In this document: positions 45,040-53,942 of the stretch, piece by piece
Layout of the letters: each line of letters begins with the position of its first letter
Position numbering within the stretch: the first letter of the stretch is position 1
DNA from: Salininema proteolyticum
GTDB lineage: Bacteria > Actinomycetota > Actinomycetes > Mycobacteriales > Micromonosporaceae
Assembly: GCF_042685645.1 (NCBI RefSeq)
Contig: NZ_JBHUNX010000001.1
Location: 186,001-250,000 of the forward strand
Direction: 5' to 3'
DNA: 64,000 nucleotides
The notes under the pieces: generated by a model
Told to the model about the DNA's origin: nothing
What the model saw: the letters and a program-made list of their open reading frames with translations, nothing else
The model's database searches: none
Position numbers and translations under genes: made by a program

Positions 45040-46812
45040 CTACGCGGGGCCGATGTCGCCCTGCAGCATGCGGAGCATGACCGGGTTGTCGGTGTAGATG
45101 TCGTTGGCCGCGTACTCGCCGGTGTCGAGGGTGTTGGCCCGGAGGTCCTCGATCCCGTAGGTCACGCGGTTCATGAGCACGAGGGGGAGGCGGGGGAGGG
45201 TCTCGTGGAAGATCCTCCCGAGCTCCTTGTTGGCCTCGACGCGCTCCTCCTCGGAGCCCTTGCGGGCCTTCTCGTAGAGGCCGTCGATCTCGACGGTGCC
45301 CATCGTGTCGGTCTCGACTTCGGTGGTGTCGTAGTCCATGCCGGGGCTGGCGTCGGTGCGCTCGTTGTCGGTGAACCAGGTCATCGCCCACGAGCCGTAG
45401 TGGTAGGGGACGGTCGGGTTGCCCCAGTGGCGCACCGCGATCTGGAAGTCCCCGGCGTTCCACACGCCCCAGGGGTTGCCGCCGTCGATGGCCTCGTACT
45501 CGCAGCGGATGCCGAAGGTGCTCAGCTGGTCGGCCACCTGCTTCCCGACGGCCTCGAAGTCCGACCAGCCGGCGGGGGCGACGACGGTGTAGGAGACCGG
45601 CTCGCCCGAGTCGTCCTTCCAGCCGTCGGGGGACAGGCTCCAGCCGATCTCCTCGAGGAGCTCCCGGGCCTTGCCCTGGTCGGTGTCGTAGCGGGGCATC
45701 TCCGCCAGCTCCTCGGTGGAGTAGATCTCCTCGGCGTGGCGGTCGGGCAGGCCGCAGTCGTAGTGCGGCAGCGAGAAGCCGCCGCCGCCCAGGGCGTCCT
45801 CGCCGATGTACTCGCGGTCGAGGACGTGCAGGAGGGCCTTGCGCAGGCGGACGTCGTCGAAGGCCGGGTCGTCGCCGTAGTTGAACATGAGGCCTACGCC
45901 GTCGTTGCCGGGCGTGTTGGTCTCGGTGATGCCCTCCACCTCGTAGAGGATGTCGCGCTTGGCGGAGTCGAGGACCTGGGTCATGTAGTCGATCTCCTGC
46001 TGCAGGAGCAGGCGGGTGGCCTCGGAGTTGTCGGCGTTGACCGCCCGGCACCGGGCGAACCCGACCCGGTCGGAGAAGAGCCCGCCGTCGTTGAGGACGA
46101 GGTCGACGTCCTCTTCGGACGCGGCGTCGAGTTTGTAGGGGCCGTAGGCCAGGAAGTCCTCCTGGGGCGGGGCGAGGGCCGTCAGCTCCTCGTCGAAGGC
46201 CACCTGCTCGTCGTCGCCGTGCTCGACGCCGTCCTCGAGCAGCGCGGCGGCCCGGTCCATCCACTCGTGGTAGACGGCGTAGGGGCTCACCCGGCTGCGG
46301 AGGATCTCCGTCTCCACTCCGTAGTAGGTCTGGTGGAAGGTCACCGCGACCTCGGTCTCGGAGAGGGCCTCCACCTTCTTGACGTCCGACCATCCCGGCG
46401 TGTTGGCGTCGGCGTTGATCCGCTCGACCTGGAAGGTGCCGAGGACGTCCTTGGCGCTCAGCCGGTCGCCCGAGGACCAGTTGACGCCGGAGCGCAGGGC
46501 GAGGTGGAGCGTGTCGCCGTCCCAGGCGTGGTCCTCGATGACGAGGCCCGTCCACTGGTAGGTCTCCCAGTTGAGCATGGCGAGGGAGGGGCGCAGGAGC
46601 TCGGTGACGGCGGCCTGGTCGAGGAAGGCGTCCTTGCCTAGGAAGGTGTTGTAGGAGGCGTCCTCGTACGAGTAGGGGTACGCGTAGATGAAGGTGTCGC
46701 TCTTGGGGCCCTGCCGCTCGTCGTCGCAGGCGGCCAGAGTCGCTCCCAGGGCGGCGAGGCCCGCCGCCTGGAACACGGAGCGACGGCGGAACCCGGTGGG
46801 GTCGGCTGTCAT
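45040..46812 (-). CDS. Peptide ABC transporter substrate-binding lipoprotein (family 5)
   Basis: 590 aa. ATG 46812 opens a Tat-like lipoprotein signal (FRRRSVFQAAGLAALGATLA, then AAC lipobox). The mature protein is a DppA/OppA-type solute-binding protein (RSGVNWSSGDRLSAKDVLGT, LRKALLHVLDREYIGEDALG). Such proteins feed oligopeptides or other ligands to Dpp/Opp permeases, but no permease or ATPase genes lie nearby. It is either a remote partner of a system elsewhere or a sensor/adhesin-like orphan. A small palindrome (46921-46937) precedes its promoter region. Confidence 0.88.
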   Translation of the reverse strand: MTADPTGFRRRSVFQAAGLAALGATLAACDDERQGPKSDTFIYAYPYSYEDASYNTFLGKDAFLDQAAVTELLRPSLAMLNWETYQWTGLVIEDHAWDGDTLHLALRSGVNWSSGDRLSAKDVLGTFQVERINADANTPGWSDVKKVEALSETEVAVTFHQTYYGVETEILRSRVSPYAVYHEWMDRAAALLEDGVEHGDDEQVAFDEELTALAPPQEDFLAYGPYKLDAASEEDVDLVLNDGGLFSDRVGFARCRAVNADNSEATRLLLQQEIDYMTQVLDSAKRDILYEVEGITETNTPGNDGVGLMFNYGDDPAFDDVRLRKALLHVLDREYIGEDALGGGGFSLPHYDCGLPDRHAEEIYSTEELAEMPRYDTDQGKARELLEEIGWSLSPDGWKDDSGEPVSYTVVAPAGWSDFEAVGKQVADQLSTFGIRCEYEAIDGGNPWGVWNAGDFQIAVRHWGNPTVPYHYGSWAMTWFTDNERTDASPGMDYDTTEVETDTMGTVEIDGLYEKARKGSEEERVEANKELGRIFHETLPRLPLVLMNRVTYGIEDLRANTLDTGEYAANDIYTDNPVMLRMLQGDIGPA

Positions 46813-46920
46813 CGGGGCTGTTTCCTTTCCGGGGTGGGAAGCTTCCGGCCGGACGGTAGGGACCGTCCGTGGGAATGAGTACTCGGTTGCGGGTTGCGCA
46901 GCCGCGATATTTCTGTAAGT

Positions 46921-46937
46921 AAAGTTGCATAAACTTT
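46921..46937. promoter_or_regulatory. Palindrome in the binding-protein/icd divergent region
   Basis: AAAGTT-GCATA-AACTTT in an AT-rich stretch upstream of the binding-protein gene. Possible operator. The icd side shows only its AAGGAGG ribosome binding site. Confidence 0.4.
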
Positions 46938-47043
46938 CTGTCAGTCTACCTGTGTGGTGACCGTTATCTCCAACTGCCCGCCGACCGAAGGCCCGCCGCC
47001 CCCAGTACGCTTGTACTGTTAAACATTGAAGGAGGCACCCGCA

Positions 47044-48267
47044 ATGTCCAAGATCAAAGTGCAGGGCCCTGTCGTCGAACTCGACGGCGACGAGATGACC
47101 CGCATCATCTGGAAGAAGATCAAAGACGAGCTCATCCACCCCTACCTCGACGTGGATCTGCGCTACTACGACCTTTCCGTCCAGAACCGCGACGCGACCG
47201 ACGACCAGGTCACCGTCGACGCCGCCAACGCCATCAACGAGCACAACGTCGGCGTCAAATGCGCGACCATCACGCCCGACGAGGCCCGCGTCGAAGAGTT
47301 CGGCCTCAAGAAGATGTGGCGCAGCCCCAACGGCACCATCCGCAACATCCTCGGCGGCGTCGTCTTCCGCGAGCCCATCATCATGAACAACGTGCCGCGC
47401 CTGGTACCGGGCTGGACCCAGCCGATCATCATCGGCCGCCACGCCCACGGCGACCAGTACAAGGCCACCGACTTCAAGGTCGACCGCCCCGGCACGCTGA
47501 CGGTCACCTTCACTCCCGACGACGGCTCCGAGCCCATCGAGATGCAGGCCGCCCAGTATCCGGAGGGCGGCGGCGTGGCCATGGCCATGTACAACTACAA
47601 GAAGTCCATCGAGGACTTCGCCCGCGCCTCGTTCCGCTACGGACTGGCCCGGAACTACCCGGTGTACATGTCCACCAAGAACACCATCCTCAAGGCCTAC
47701 GACGGCATGTTCAAGGACGTCTTCCAGGAAGTCTTCGACGCCGAGTTCAAGGACCAGTTCGAGGCCGCCGGCCTCACCTACGAGCACCGCCTCATCGACG
47801 ACATGGTCGCCGCGGCGCTCAAGTGGGAGGGCGGCTACGTCTGGGCCTGCAAGAACTACGACGGCGACGTCCAGTCCGACACCGTCGCCCAGGGCTTCGG
47901 CTCCCTCGGCCTCATGACCTCCGTGCTCATGACCCCCGACGGCAAGACCGTCGAGGCCGAGGCCGCCCACGGCACCGTCACCCGCCACTACCGCCAGTGG
48001 CAGAAGGGCGAGAAGACCTCGACCAACCCGATCGCCTCCATCTTCGCCTGGACCCGCGGCCTGGCCCACCGCGGCAAGCTCGACAACACGCCCGCCGTGA
48101 CCGAGTTCGCCGCCGACCTGGAGAAGACCGTCATCGACACCGTCCAGGGCGGCCAGATGACCAAGGACCTGGCCCTGCTCGTGGGCGGCGACCAGGAGTG
48201 GCTCACCACCGACGAGTTCATGGACGCCCTGTCCGAGAACCTCTCCAAGGCCCAGAGCGCGAAGTAA
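47044..48267 (+). CDS. icd: NADP-dependent isocitrate dehydrogenase
   Basis: 407 aa. TCA-cycle enzyme converting isocitrate to 2-oxoglutarate with NADP+. This is the dimeric, eukaryote-like type (VVELDGDEMTRIIWKKIKDE; KCATITPDEARVEEFGLKKM; RSPNGTIRNILGG substrate loop; AEAAHGTVTRHYR cofactor region), not the monomeric 80-kDa type common in many actinomycetes. ATG 47044 has AAGGAGG 8 nt upstream. Followed by two hairpins and then by element copy C. Confidence 0.95.
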   Translation: MSKIKVQGPVVELDGDEMTRIIWKKIKDELIHPYLDVDLRYYDLSVQNRDATDDQVTVDAANAINEHNVGVKCATITPDEARVEEFGLKKMWRSPNGTIRNILGGVVFREPIIMNNVPRLVPGWTQPIIIGRHAHGDQYKATDFKVDRPGTLTVTFTPDDGSEPIEMQAAQYPEGGGVAMAMYNYKKSIEDFARASFRYGLARNYPVYMSTKNTILKAYDGMFKDVFQEVFDAEFKDQFEAAGLTYEHRLIDDMVAAALKWEGGYVWACKNYDGDVQSDTVAQGFGSLGLMTSVLMTPDGKTVEAEAAHGTVTRHYRQWQKGEKTSTNPIASIFAWTRGLAHRGKLDNTPAVTEFAADLEKTVIDTVQGGQMTKDLALLVGGDQEWLTTDEFMDALSENLSKAQSAK

Positions 48268-48338
48268 GAGTCACTTTTCGGGCCCGGGCTCGTTATAACT
48301 AGTGCGGCGGTGGTCCAACACCGCCGTCCCTTCCCAAG

Positions 48339-48362
48339 GGAGGTCCCCTCCGGGGGGCCTCC
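48339..48362 (+). terminator. Terminator after icd
   Basis: GGAGG-x-CCCC pairs with GGGG-xx-CCTCC, followed by TCTTTT. Confidence 0.75.
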
Positions 48363-48378
48363 TCTTTTGCGTGGTCGG

Positions 48379-48568
48379 TGTCCGCTCAGCCCCGTCCCAG
48401 GCACGTGCGTCGGCGGAGCCGACCGGGAAGCGCAGTTCGCACCGATCCCGAGGCCCGATGGGCGGAAGCCCTATCGGACCTCACGATCAGCACGATCTAA
48501 CGCACCTGGCAGAGCCTGCAGGCTGCCTCCGGCAGCGGCCTGAGCTCCTTCCAGCGCTAACGCCGCGA
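48379..48568. repeat. Dispersed structured element, copy C
   Basis: Left flank (CCGCTCAGCCCCGTCCCAGG), imperfect 17-bp stem (48442-48458 with 48474-48490; three of its four mismatches are C-A on this strand, hence G-U on the other), right flank (CACGATCTAACGCACCTGGC), a 30-bp insertion with its own GCCTGCAGGC palindrome, then GCCTGAGCTCCTTCCAGCG and AACGCCGCGA as in copy A. Confidence 0.7.
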
Positions 48569-48684
48569 CGCTCCGCGTGCGGCTCAATCCGAGACCCGGC
48601 CATCACCGGAACGTGTGACGCGGGCCGGGCCGGGACAGCCGGGTAAGCTGGTCGACGGACGTATCCGACCCAGAAAGGCGCACC

Positions 48685-49410
48685 GTGAGAGGCATCATAC
48701 TGGCCGCCGGCCAAGGACAGCGGCTCCGGCCCGACACCGACACCATCCCCAAGACGCTTCTCCCTCTCACCGGCGACGACAGCATCCTCGACACCATCCT
48801 CGCCGGACTCGTGGCCGTCGGCATCGACGACATCGCCATCACCGTGGGACACGCCGCCGAGGCCATCCGCGAGCGCCGCGAAGCCCTCCAGGAGCGCCAC
48901 GGAGCGACGATCACCCTCGTCGACAACGACAGGCCCGACTGGAACAACGCCTACTCCCTCTACACCGCCCGCGAGCACTACCGCCACGGCGCCGTCGTCG
49001 TCAACGGCGACACCTTCCACCCCCACAGCGTCGAACGGCGCCTCCTCGACGTCGACGAGGGCGACAGGCTCCTCCTCGCCCTGGACGACTTCCACCCGCT
49101 CACCGACGAGGACATGAAGGTCCGCGTCGCCGACGGGCGCGTCGACCTCATCACCAAGAAGCAACCGGCCGACGCCGCCGCGGGCGAGTACATCGGCGTG
49201 AGCCTCATCCCCGCCGCGCTCGCCGACGAACTGACCGCCGCCCTCGAGCGGACCTTCAAGGGCGACCCCGACCTGTACTACGAGGACGGCTACCAGCTGC
49301 TCGCCGAACAGGGCCTGGTCTCGGCCGTCTCGATCGGCGAGGTCGAGTGGACCGAGGTCGACGACCACGCCGACCTGGAACTGGCGCGGGAACTGGCATG
49401 CCGCTCCTAG
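48685..49410 (+). CDS. Nucleotidyltransferase (sugar/alcohol-phosphate type)
   Basis: 241 aa, GT-A-fold NTP transferase. N-terminal signature GIILAAGQGQRLRPDTDTIP-K (G-x-G-x-R then Lys), with VVVNGDTFHP as the metal-binding Asp region. It makes an NDP- or CDP-activated compound (sugar, choline, glycerol or similar) from the phosphate. The gene overlaps the glycerol-1-phosphate-type dehydrogenase by 13 nt, so the activated precursor is inferred to be CDP-glycerol-like or another polyol for a surface polymer. GTG 48685. Confidence 0.82.
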   Translation: MRGIILAAGQGQRLRPDTDTIPKTLLPLTGDDSILDTILAGLVAVGIDDIAITVGHAAEAIRERREALQERHGATITLVDNDRPDWNNAYSLYTAREHYRHGAVVVNGDTFHPHSVERRLLDVDEGDRLLLALDDFHPLTDEDMKVRVADGRVDLITKKQPADAAAGEYIGVSLIPAALADELTAALERTFKGDPDLYYEDGYQLLAEQGLVSAVSIGEVEWTEVDDHADLELARELACRS

Positions 49411-50447
49411 CGCGCACCGTCCTCGCGCCCCTGGCCGTCGAGGTGCGGTCCGACGCGCTGGCCCACCTGCCGCACCTGCTGCAGGAGACGAACATCGCCC
49501 CGACCGGCAAGGTCGCCGTCGTGGTCGGCTCCACGGGGCAGTCGCTGGTCCCGTCGCTGGAGCTTCCCTCGGCGACCTTCCACACCGTCCCCGCCGGGAG
49601 CCTGGGCGACGCGCGGAACCTCGCCGCGCGGCTCAAGTCCGTCGACAAGGACGCCATCGTCGCCATCGGCGGCGGCCGGCTGATCGACACCGCCAAGTAC
49701 GCCGCGACCGAGCTCGGCGTCCCCCTCGTGGTGGTGGCCACATCCCTGGCCCACGACGGACTGGCCTCTCCGGTCGCGAGCCTGCTCAACGACAACGGCG
49801 CCTCGACTTCATACGGTGTTCACATGCCGTTGGCCGTCCTGGTCGACCTCACCATGGTTCTGCAGGCCCCGGCCGTGCAACGGCGCAGCGGCATCGGCGA
49901 CGCCCTGACGAACCTCTCGGCCGTCGCCGACTGGCAGCTGTCGCACCGGGTCACCGGAGAGCGCTTCGACGGCCTCTCCGCCTCCATCGCCCACACCGGT
50001 GCCGAAGCGGTGTTGCGCCACCCCGGCACCATCGATGACGAGGCGTTTCTCTCGACTCTGGCGGCCGCGCTGATCCAGGGCGGGACCGCCATGGCCATGG
50101 CCGGTTCCTCGCGGCCGTGCTCGGGCGGGTGCCACGAGATCGCCCACGCCGTCGACTCCCTCTTCCCCGGACACGGGAGCCATGGTGAACAGGGCGCGTT
50201 GGGGGCGTTGTATTGTACTTGGGTACGCGGGGACACGGGGCTCTGGCGCGACCTCGCAGCGGCGTACCGGCGGCACGGCCTCCCCACCGTGCCACAGGAT
50301 CTGGACTTGACTGTCGACCAGTTCACGAACGCCGTCGCGCACGCCCCGGCGACCAGGCCGGGCCGTTATACGATTCTGGAGCACCGTGAGCTGGACACCG
50401 CTGAGATACGCCATCACTTGGACGGGATGATCAATGAGCTCGGATAA
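49398..50447 (+). CDS. sn-Glycerol-1-phosphate dehydrogenase-like enzyme
   Basis: 349 aa from ATG 49398. NAD(P)-binding GGGRLIDTAKYAA (about 91-103), ATSLAHDGLASP, and metal ligands in GIGDALTN (Asp168), CHEIAHAVD (His246) and GHGSHGEQ (His262) mark the glycerol-1-phosphate dehydrogenase / 3-dehydroquinate synthase-like family (archaeal EgsA, Bacillus AraM). These reduce dihydroxyacetone phosphate to sn-glycerol-1-phosphate, unusual stereochemistry for bacteria. The start overlaps the nucleotidyltransferase and the end overlaps the ABC-2 permease gene, so it belongs to a polymer precursor pathway. Reductase action on another ketose-phosphate is the alternative. Confidence 0.82.
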   Translation: MPLLARTVLAPLAVEVRSDALAHLPHLLQETNIAPTGKVAVVVGSTGQSLVPSLELPSATFHTVPAGSLGDARNLAARLKSVDKDAIVAIGGGRLIDTAKYAATELGVPLVVVATSLAHDGLASPVASLLNDNGASTSYGVHMPLAVLVDLTMVLQAPAVQRRSGIGDALTNLSAVADWQLSHRVTGERFDGLSASIAHTGAEAVLRHPGTIDDEAFLSTLAAALIQGGTAMAMAGSSRPCSGGCHEIAHAVDSLFPGHGSHGEQGALGALYCTWVRGDTGLWRDLAAAYRRHGLPTVPQDLDLTVDQFTNAVAHAPATRPGRYTILEHRELDTAEIRHHLDGMINELG

Positions 50448-51420
50448 TCCGACACCTACTCCGGGCGGCCCCACGCGCAGGCCGTCGCTCGACGAGACCG
50501 GGGAGCTGCCCCGGTTCCTCGACTCCGCGACCTCCGACGAGCCCATCGGAAACGTCAAGCCGGAGGGGGACCTGGCGGGACGGCGCTTCCCCCTGACCAC
50601 GGGTTTCTCGGCGCTCGTGCGGAACCGCCACGCCCTGTCCACTCTGATCCGACGCGACCTCGCGGTGAAGTACCAGGCGACCGTCATGGGGTACTTCTGG
50701 TCTCTGCTGGAGCCCCTGGGCATGGCGTTCATCTACTTCTTCGTCTTTGGCATCGTCATGGGCGCCAACGATAAAGACGTCGTGCCGGGATCGGATGCCA
50801 GCTTCGTCCTGTACATCGTCTCCGGCGTCTTCGTCTGGCAGTGGTTCAGCGCGGCGGTCACCCAGGCGGCCAACTCCCTCGGCGGCCAGTCGGCCCTCAT
50901 CACGGTAATGAAGGTGCCCCGCGAGGTCTTCCCCATCTCCGTGGTCTTCGCCCGCTTCGCGGAGTACCTCGCCGGTTTCCCGATCATCATCATCATCGCC
51001 GCGACCTTCGGGCACGGGGTCTTCGGCTGGAACCTCCTGTGGATTCTCCCCGCCATCCTGCTCCAGGCGATGACCCTCGTCGGCATCGGCTTCATGCTGG
51101 CGGCCGGCAACGTTCTGGTCCGCGACATCCAGCGCTTCCTGCCGCTGGTCATGCGCATGCTGTTCTACGGCTCGGCCATCCTCTTCACCATGGACAGGGT
51201 CTCCGACTCTGGGCTCGGTCAGAAGCTGCCGTGGGTCACCTACCTCTACGAGCACAACCCACTGGTGGTCCTCTTCCAGATGCACCGCGCCGTCTGGATC
51301 CCCGGGCTCGCGCCCGACCAGGTCGGCATCATGTCGGCGACGTTCTTCGCGGTCATCATGATGTTCCTGGGACGCTGGGTGTTCTACAAGCTCGAACCCC
51401 GCGTACTCAAGGCGCTCTGA
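50434..51420 (+). CDS. ABC-2 type polysaccharide/teichoic-acid export permease
   Basis: 328 aa. About 80 cytoplasmic residues, then STLIRRDLAVKYQATVMGYF (typical TagG/RfbA start) and six membrane segments. Overlaps the dehydrogenase gene by 14 nt. TagG-type permeases export lipid-linked polymers, here presumably the glycan assembled by the downstream transferases. The matching ATPase (TagH/RfbB) is not in the window. Followed by a terminator at 51434-51463. Confidence 0.88.
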   Translation: MSSDNPTPTPGGPTRRPSLDETGELPRFLDSATSDEPIGNVKPEGDLAGRRFPLTTGFSALVRNRHALSTLIRRDLAVKYQATVMGYFWSLLEPLGMAFIYFFVFGIVMGANDKDVVPGSDASFVLYIVSGVFVWQWFSAAVTQAANSLGGQSALITVMKVPREVFPISVVFARFAEYLAGFPIIIIIAATFGHGVFGWNLLWILPAILLQAMTLVGIGFMLAAGNVLVRDIQRFLPLVMRMLFYGSAILFTMDRVSDSGLGQKLPWVTYLYEHNPLVVLFQMHRAVWIPGLAPDQVGIMSATFFAVIMMFLGRWVFYKLEPRVLKAL

Positions 51421-51433
51421 TATATCGTTCGCT

Positions 51434-51463
51434 TGCGGCCCAGTCGGAATCGGCTGGGCCGCA
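51434..51463 (+). terminator. Terminator after ABC-2 permease gene
   Basis: Perfect 10-bp stem TGCGGCCCAG/CTGGGCCGCA followed by TTCTCT. Confidence 0.75.
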
Positions 51464-51576
51464 TTCTCTGTCTCCCCTTGGGTCGGAGCGGTCGGCTCTG
51501 GATACCATGGAAAACGACGATACGGCGTCGCACGGACTCGTCACGTTCCCCGTCTTCCGTTCGGAGAGTAATACGC

Positions 51577-53910
51577 ATGACCTCCTCGCAACCGCCACGC
51601 CCTGACGGCGCGCCGCACCCCGCCGCGCCGGACCTCATCCAGGACGAGACGGCCGCACTCCCCACCGTGGGCGGCGAAGGGCAGGAGCACCGCGACACAT
51701 ATCGTCTGGTGCCGAAGAGCAAGCCCCGCAAACCCTCCCCACAGCCGGCGCCCCACGCGGCCCCCGGCTCGGCGACGACGTTCCGCCCCCCGGGGACCGG
51801 CGGAGGCTTCCAACCGGCCGAACCTCAGCCCCCGTCCCCCGCCCGCACCGCGACCGCCGCGAAACCGGCCTCCAACGGCTTCCGCCCCGACATCCAGGGG
51901 CTGCGCGCGGTGGCCGTCCTGCTCGTCCTGCTGTCGCACGCGACCATCCCGTTCATGGACGGCGGCTTCGTAGGCGTCGACGTCTTCTTCGTCATCTCCG
52001 GATTCCTCATCACCTCTCTCCTGGTCAAGGAGTTCGGCTCCACCGGCGGCGTCTCCCTGGCCGGCTTCTTCGCCCGCCGCGCCCGCCGCATCCTCCCGGC
52101 CGGCACCGCGGTACTCATAGCGACGCTCCTGGCCGCCTGGGCTTGGTACCCGGTCACCCGCATGAGCACCGTCCTGCAGGACGCCTTCTTCTCGGCCGTC
52201 TTCTCGGTCAATTTCAGCCTCGCGATCCAGGGCACCGACTACCTGAGCAGCGACGTCATCCCCTCCCCCTTCCAGCAGTACTGGTCCCTCGCCGTGGAGG
52301 AGCAGTTCTACCTCGTCTGGCCCCTGCTCCTGATCGGCGCGATAGCCCTCGGGCGTAGGAAGGGCGCCGCCGTGGTCCGCTGGGCCGCGATCCTCATGGG
52401 GGTCATCGTGGCGGCCTCCTTCATCCTGTCGCTCATCGTCACAGCGGACTCCCCGCCCATCGCCTACTTCGTGACCTACACGCGCGTCTGGGAACTCGGC
52501 CTTGGCGCCCTCTTCGCGCTCGGCATCCCGCTGTGGAGGAGGATCCCCGAGTGGGCAGCCCACGTGCTCGGCGTCGGAGGGCTGGCGGCCATCGTGCTCT
52601 CGGCCCTCCTGTACGACAGCGACACCCTGTTCCCCGGATACGCCGCACTCCTACCGGTCCTAGGCTCGGCGGCGGTCCTCCTCGCTGGAACGGCCTCCCG
52701 CGGACACGCGGCCTACCCGCTGCTGAACAACGCGCCCATGCGTTTCCTGGGAGACATCTCGTACAGCCTCTACCTGTGGCACTGGCCGATCATCATGATC
52801 GTGCCGCTGGCCATCGATGTGGAGCTCAATCCATGGCTGGGAAGCCTTCTCGGGCTCGTCTCGGTCGGCGTGGCCTACCTGTCGTACCGCTTCATCGAGA
52901 ATCCGCTGCGGCACGTGGGCGCCCGCAAGCCCAAGCGGATCGCCAACTACTGGGGATTCGGCGTGGGGCTCACCTCGGTCGCCTTCTCGGTGGCCGTGAT
53001 CCTCACGGCGATCCTGCTGCAACCGACCCCGAAGACGGTCGACCTGGAGAGCGTCCAGGTCGAGACCGCCGAGGAGGAGTCGGAGTCCCGGACACGCCTG
53101 GAAGAGGCCGCGGAGATCACCCGTGTGCCCGACGAACTCCTACCGCCGCTGCACCAGGTTCAGAAGGACCAGCCGACCACGTACGACAACAAATGCCATG
53201 TCGACATCCCGGACACGGCCCTGCCCGACGGGTGCGTCTTCGGCGCGCCGGACGGCGGCGAAACGGTGTTCCTGGTGGGCGACTCACATGCCGCCCAGTG
53301 GTTCCCGGCGTTGGAGACGATCGCCGAAGAGAACGGATGGCGCCTGGTCAGCCGAACCAAGAGCGCCTGCACTCCCGTCGACATCACCGTGCACAACGAT
53401 GACGTCGGCGGAGCCTACCGGCAGTGCGACGAGTGGAGGAACGCCGTCTTCCAGGAGATCGAGCGGGAGAAGCCGGACAGGGTGATCCTCAGTTCGGAAG
53501 AGGCCGTGGTGTACGCGAACGGGTCGAACTCCGACGCCTCGATCTGGACGGAGGGCTGGACCCGCACCATGGAGCAGCTCCTCGCCGCCGACACGGAGAT
53601 CACGGTGATATCGGATACGCCGCGTCCCGGCTACAACGTGGCCGAATGCGTGGCGCGAAAGGAGAACGACGTTCAGGCGTGCTCCTTCGAGCGGACCGCT
53701 GCAGTGTCGAAGCCGGAACGGCGCGAGGGTGGCATCGCAGTGCAAGAGGCCTACCAGGCTCATATCATCGATCCCACCGACTGGATCTGCTATGAGGAGT
53801 ACTGCCCGCCCATCGTCGACAACCTGCTGACCTACCGCGACTCCCACCACCTGAGCACGCCATATGTGCGGTCGCTGACCGCACTGCTGGGCGAGGCTCT
53901 AGTAAACTGA
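51577..53910 (+). CDS. Acyltransferase (acyltransferase-3 with SGNH domain), OafA-like
   Basis: 777 aa from ATG 51577. A ~105-residue Pro-rich cytoplasmic tail precedes the membrane acyltransferase-3 domain (RPDIQGLRAVAVLLVLLSHA; FVGVDVFFVISGFLITSLL; YWSLAVEEQFYLVWPLLL), about ten membrane segments. The C-terminal extracytoplasmic SGNH domain has FLVGDSHAAQWFP (nucleophile Ser) and a DSHH motif. Such proteins move acetyl or other acyl groups onto exported sugars or peptidoglycan. In this locus it probably O-acylates the surface glycan. Own promoter (-10 TACCAT at 51503-51508). Confidence 0.88.
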   Translation: MTSSQPPRPDGAPHPAAPDLIQDETAALPTVGGEGQEHRDTYRLVPKSKPRKPSPQPAPHAAPGSATTFRPPGTGGGFQPAEPQPPSPARTATAAKPASNGFRPDIQGLRAVAVLLVLLSHATIPFMDGGFVGVDVFFVISGFLITSLLVKEFGSTGGVSLAGFFARRARRILPAGTAVLIATLLAAWAWYPVTRMSTVLQDAFFSAVFSVNFSLAIQGTDYLSSDVIPSPFQQYWSLAVEEQFYLVWPLLLIGAIALGRRKGAAVVRWAAILMGVIVAASFILSLIVTADSPPIAYFVTYTRVWELGLGALFALGIPLWRRIPEWAAHVLGVGGLAAIVLSALLYDSDTLFPGYAALLPVLGSAAVLLAGTASRGHAAYPLLNNAPMRFLGDISYSLYLWHWPIIMIVPLAIDVELNPWLGSLLGLVSVGVAYLSYRFIENPLRHVGARKPKRIANYWGFGVGLTSVAFSVAVILTAILLQPTPKTVDLESVQVETAEEESESRTRLEEAAEITRVPDELLPPLHQVQKDQPTTYDNKCHVDIPDTALPDGCVFGAPDGGETVFLVGDSHAAQWFPALETIAEENGWRLVSRTKSACTPVDITVHNDDVGGAYRQCDEWRNAVFQEIEREKPDRVILSSEEAVVYANGSNSDASIWTEGWTRTMEQLLAADTEITVISDTPRPGYNVAECVARKENDVQACSFERTAAVSKPERREGGIAVQEAYQAHIIDPTDWICYEEYCPPIVDNLLTYRDSHHLSTPYVRSLTALLGEALVN

Positions 53911-53942
53911 GTATCGGATCCCGTACAACCCCGTCAGGAGCA

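Larger units (their letters stand above)
48268..48684 (+). other. 417-bp intergenic region after icd
   Basis: Holds a short hairpin (48305-48326), an intrinsic terminator (48339-48362 followed by TCTTTT), element copy C (48379-48568) and the promoter area of the nucleotidyltransferase gene. No gene seen. Confidence 0.6.
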
